DNA of 20,971 bases from CALCHX01 sp035761165 (GTDB lineage: Bacteria > Gemmatimonadota > Gemmatimonadetes > Gemmatimonadales > Gemmatimonadaceae): assembly GCA_035761165.1 (NCBI GenBank), contig DASTRO010000345.1, forward strand, positions 1-20,971, given 5' to 3'. A program made the position numbers and the translations under genes. Positions 20,493 through 20,971 of the stretch are shown here, in pieces. Position 1 is the stretch's first letter. Each line of letters starts with the position of its first letter. The notes under the pieces are model-generated. The model made no database searches, was not told where the DNA came from, and saw only the letters and a list, made by a program, of their open reading frames with translations.

Positions 20493-20971
20493 TCAGGCCG
20501 CCTCGGAGTCGGAGGCGTCGCGGATGGCGTCGAGGAAGCGCTCGCCGTACTTCTCGAGCTTGGTCGGCCCCACGCCACGGATGTCGCCGAGGCCCTGCAG
20601 CGTGCGCGGTCGGCGCACCGCCATCTCGGCCAGCGTACGATCCGGAAAGACGACGTAGGCCGGCACCTGCTCCGACCGCGCCAGCTCGGACCGCAGCGTG
20701 CGGAGGGCCGAGAAGAGCGCGGCGTCGGCCGGCCCGATGACCGGCTCCGCCGGCTCGGCGGTCCCCGCTGCACTGCGTGTCCGCCCGCGTCCCGCCGCGC
20801 CGGCGGCATCGTCGCCGCGGCGCCGCCGCTCGGCGCGCGGCCGCGTGACGGGTGGGTCGCGCTCCACGCCCTTGTGCAGCCCGAGGCAGTTGTCGCAGCC
20901 GCTGCACGCTGCCCGGGCGTCGGGATCGCCAAAATATCGGAGCACGAAGGCGCGCCGGCAACCGGTGGTGT
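20493..20971 (-). CDS. recQ: RecQ-type DNA helicase, C-terminal fragment
   Basis: This is the C-terminal 158 residues of a gene that continues past the right edge. The visible start, CRRAFVLRYFGDPDARAACS followed by GCDNC, matches the four-cysteine zinc module of RecQ helicases. The last about 75 residues, with FSALRTLRSELARSEQVPAY and LGDIRGVGPTKLEKYGERFL, form an HRDC domain, which aids nucleic-acid binding. Only about 50 disordered, basic and Ala/Gly-rich residues separate the two, so the winged-helix (RQC) domain expected between them is absent. The helicase motor is outside the window. The chain ends DASDSEAA. It heads the visible acyl-CoA dehydrogenase/methyltransferase-like/rng run. 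Confidence 0.88.
   Translation of the reverse strand, partial: TTGCRRAFVLRYFGDPDARAACSGCDNCLGLHKGVERDPPVTRPRAERRRRGDDAAGAAGRGRTRSAAGTAEPAEPVIGPADAALFSALRTLRSELARSEQVPAYVVFPDRTLAEMAVRRPRTLQGLGDIRGVGPTKLEKYGERFLDAIRDASDSEAA

Noticed and set aside
1..20971. Search for defence islands, CRISPR arrays, toxin-antitoxin pairs, prophage and biosynthetic clusters
   Set aside because: No spaced direct repeats, transposase, integrase, nuclease-helicase cassettes or synthase domains were found; the window is mostly housekeeping genes.

Overview
ORGANISM. The window is very GC-rich. It is bacterial chromosome with housekeeping genes packed head to tail and 4-nt start/stop overlaps. Outer-membrane and periplasmic proteins (a TonB-plug barrel, an LTXXQ/Spy-like protein, two exported amidohydrolases) indicate a diderm. 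Gene content and protein style suggest Gemmatimonadota; this comes from general familiarity, not a database search, and is moderately confident. No phage, transposase, CRISPR array or defence system is visible, and the window reads as core genome. LAYOUT. (1) 1-3218, minus strand: a core operon yicC-gmk-rpoZ-coaBC and the start of a further gene (possibly a uracil-DNA glycosylase), from a clear TTGACA-N17-TAACTT promoter placed almost on the yicC start codon. (2) 3232-6661, minus: pepA (M17 leucyl aminopeptidase) coupled by a GTGA overlap to an outer-membrane TonB-plug barrel protein. (3) 6669-9403, minus: a small conserved-looking hypothetical gene, then a serine/alanine-glyoxylate aminotransferase coupled to a glyoxylate/hydroxypyruvate-reductase-like dehydrogenase, both starting at TTG. 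(4) 9500-10695, minus: tRNA-Leu(CAA), its terminator hairpin, a perfect 14-bp inverted repeat, and a 285-residue protein made of two copies of an XRE-like helix-turn-helix domain. (5) 10811-12800, minus: ECF sigma factor, membrane anti-sigma factor with an HxxxCxxC zinc motif, and an LTXXQ/Spy-like periplasmic protein, a typical envelope-stress cassette. (6) 12823-15554, plus: two overlapping exported amidohydrolase-family genes. The first keeps its metal ligands; the second has lost them and looks like a pseudoenzyme. A strong hairpin lies between this operon and the convergent downstream gene. (7) 15671-16188, minus: a small coiled protein with a Gly/Thr-rich tail, behind a good ECF-type promoter (GGAAAC-N16-CGTA). 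(8) 16247-20971, minus: a RecQ-like helicase C-terminus, an acyl-CoA dehydrogenase, an isoprenylcysteine methyltransferase-like membrane protein and RNase G, then a GGGACC-type repeat, a TTGACA-N17-TAAGTT promoter, and rplU-rpmA with a terminator. HOW THE GENES FIT TOGETHER. yicC, gmk, rpoZ and coaBC serve nucleotide, RNA and CoA metabolism. The aminotransferase and reductase together would convert serine plus glyoxylate to glycine plus glycerate via hydroxypyruvate. The sigma, anti-sigma and Spy genes form one signalling unit and may also drive the gene at 15671-16126. RNase G beside L21/L27 is a common bacterial neighbourhood. MOST UNUSUAL ITEMS. These are the two-HTH protein with a perfect palindrome in its upstream region, the amidohydrolase/pseudo-amidohydrolase pair, a RecQ tail with no winged-helix domain, and a CoaBC lacking the usual flap cysteine. 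None amounts to a clearly new system; the two-HTH protein with its putative operator is the best candidate for something undescribed.
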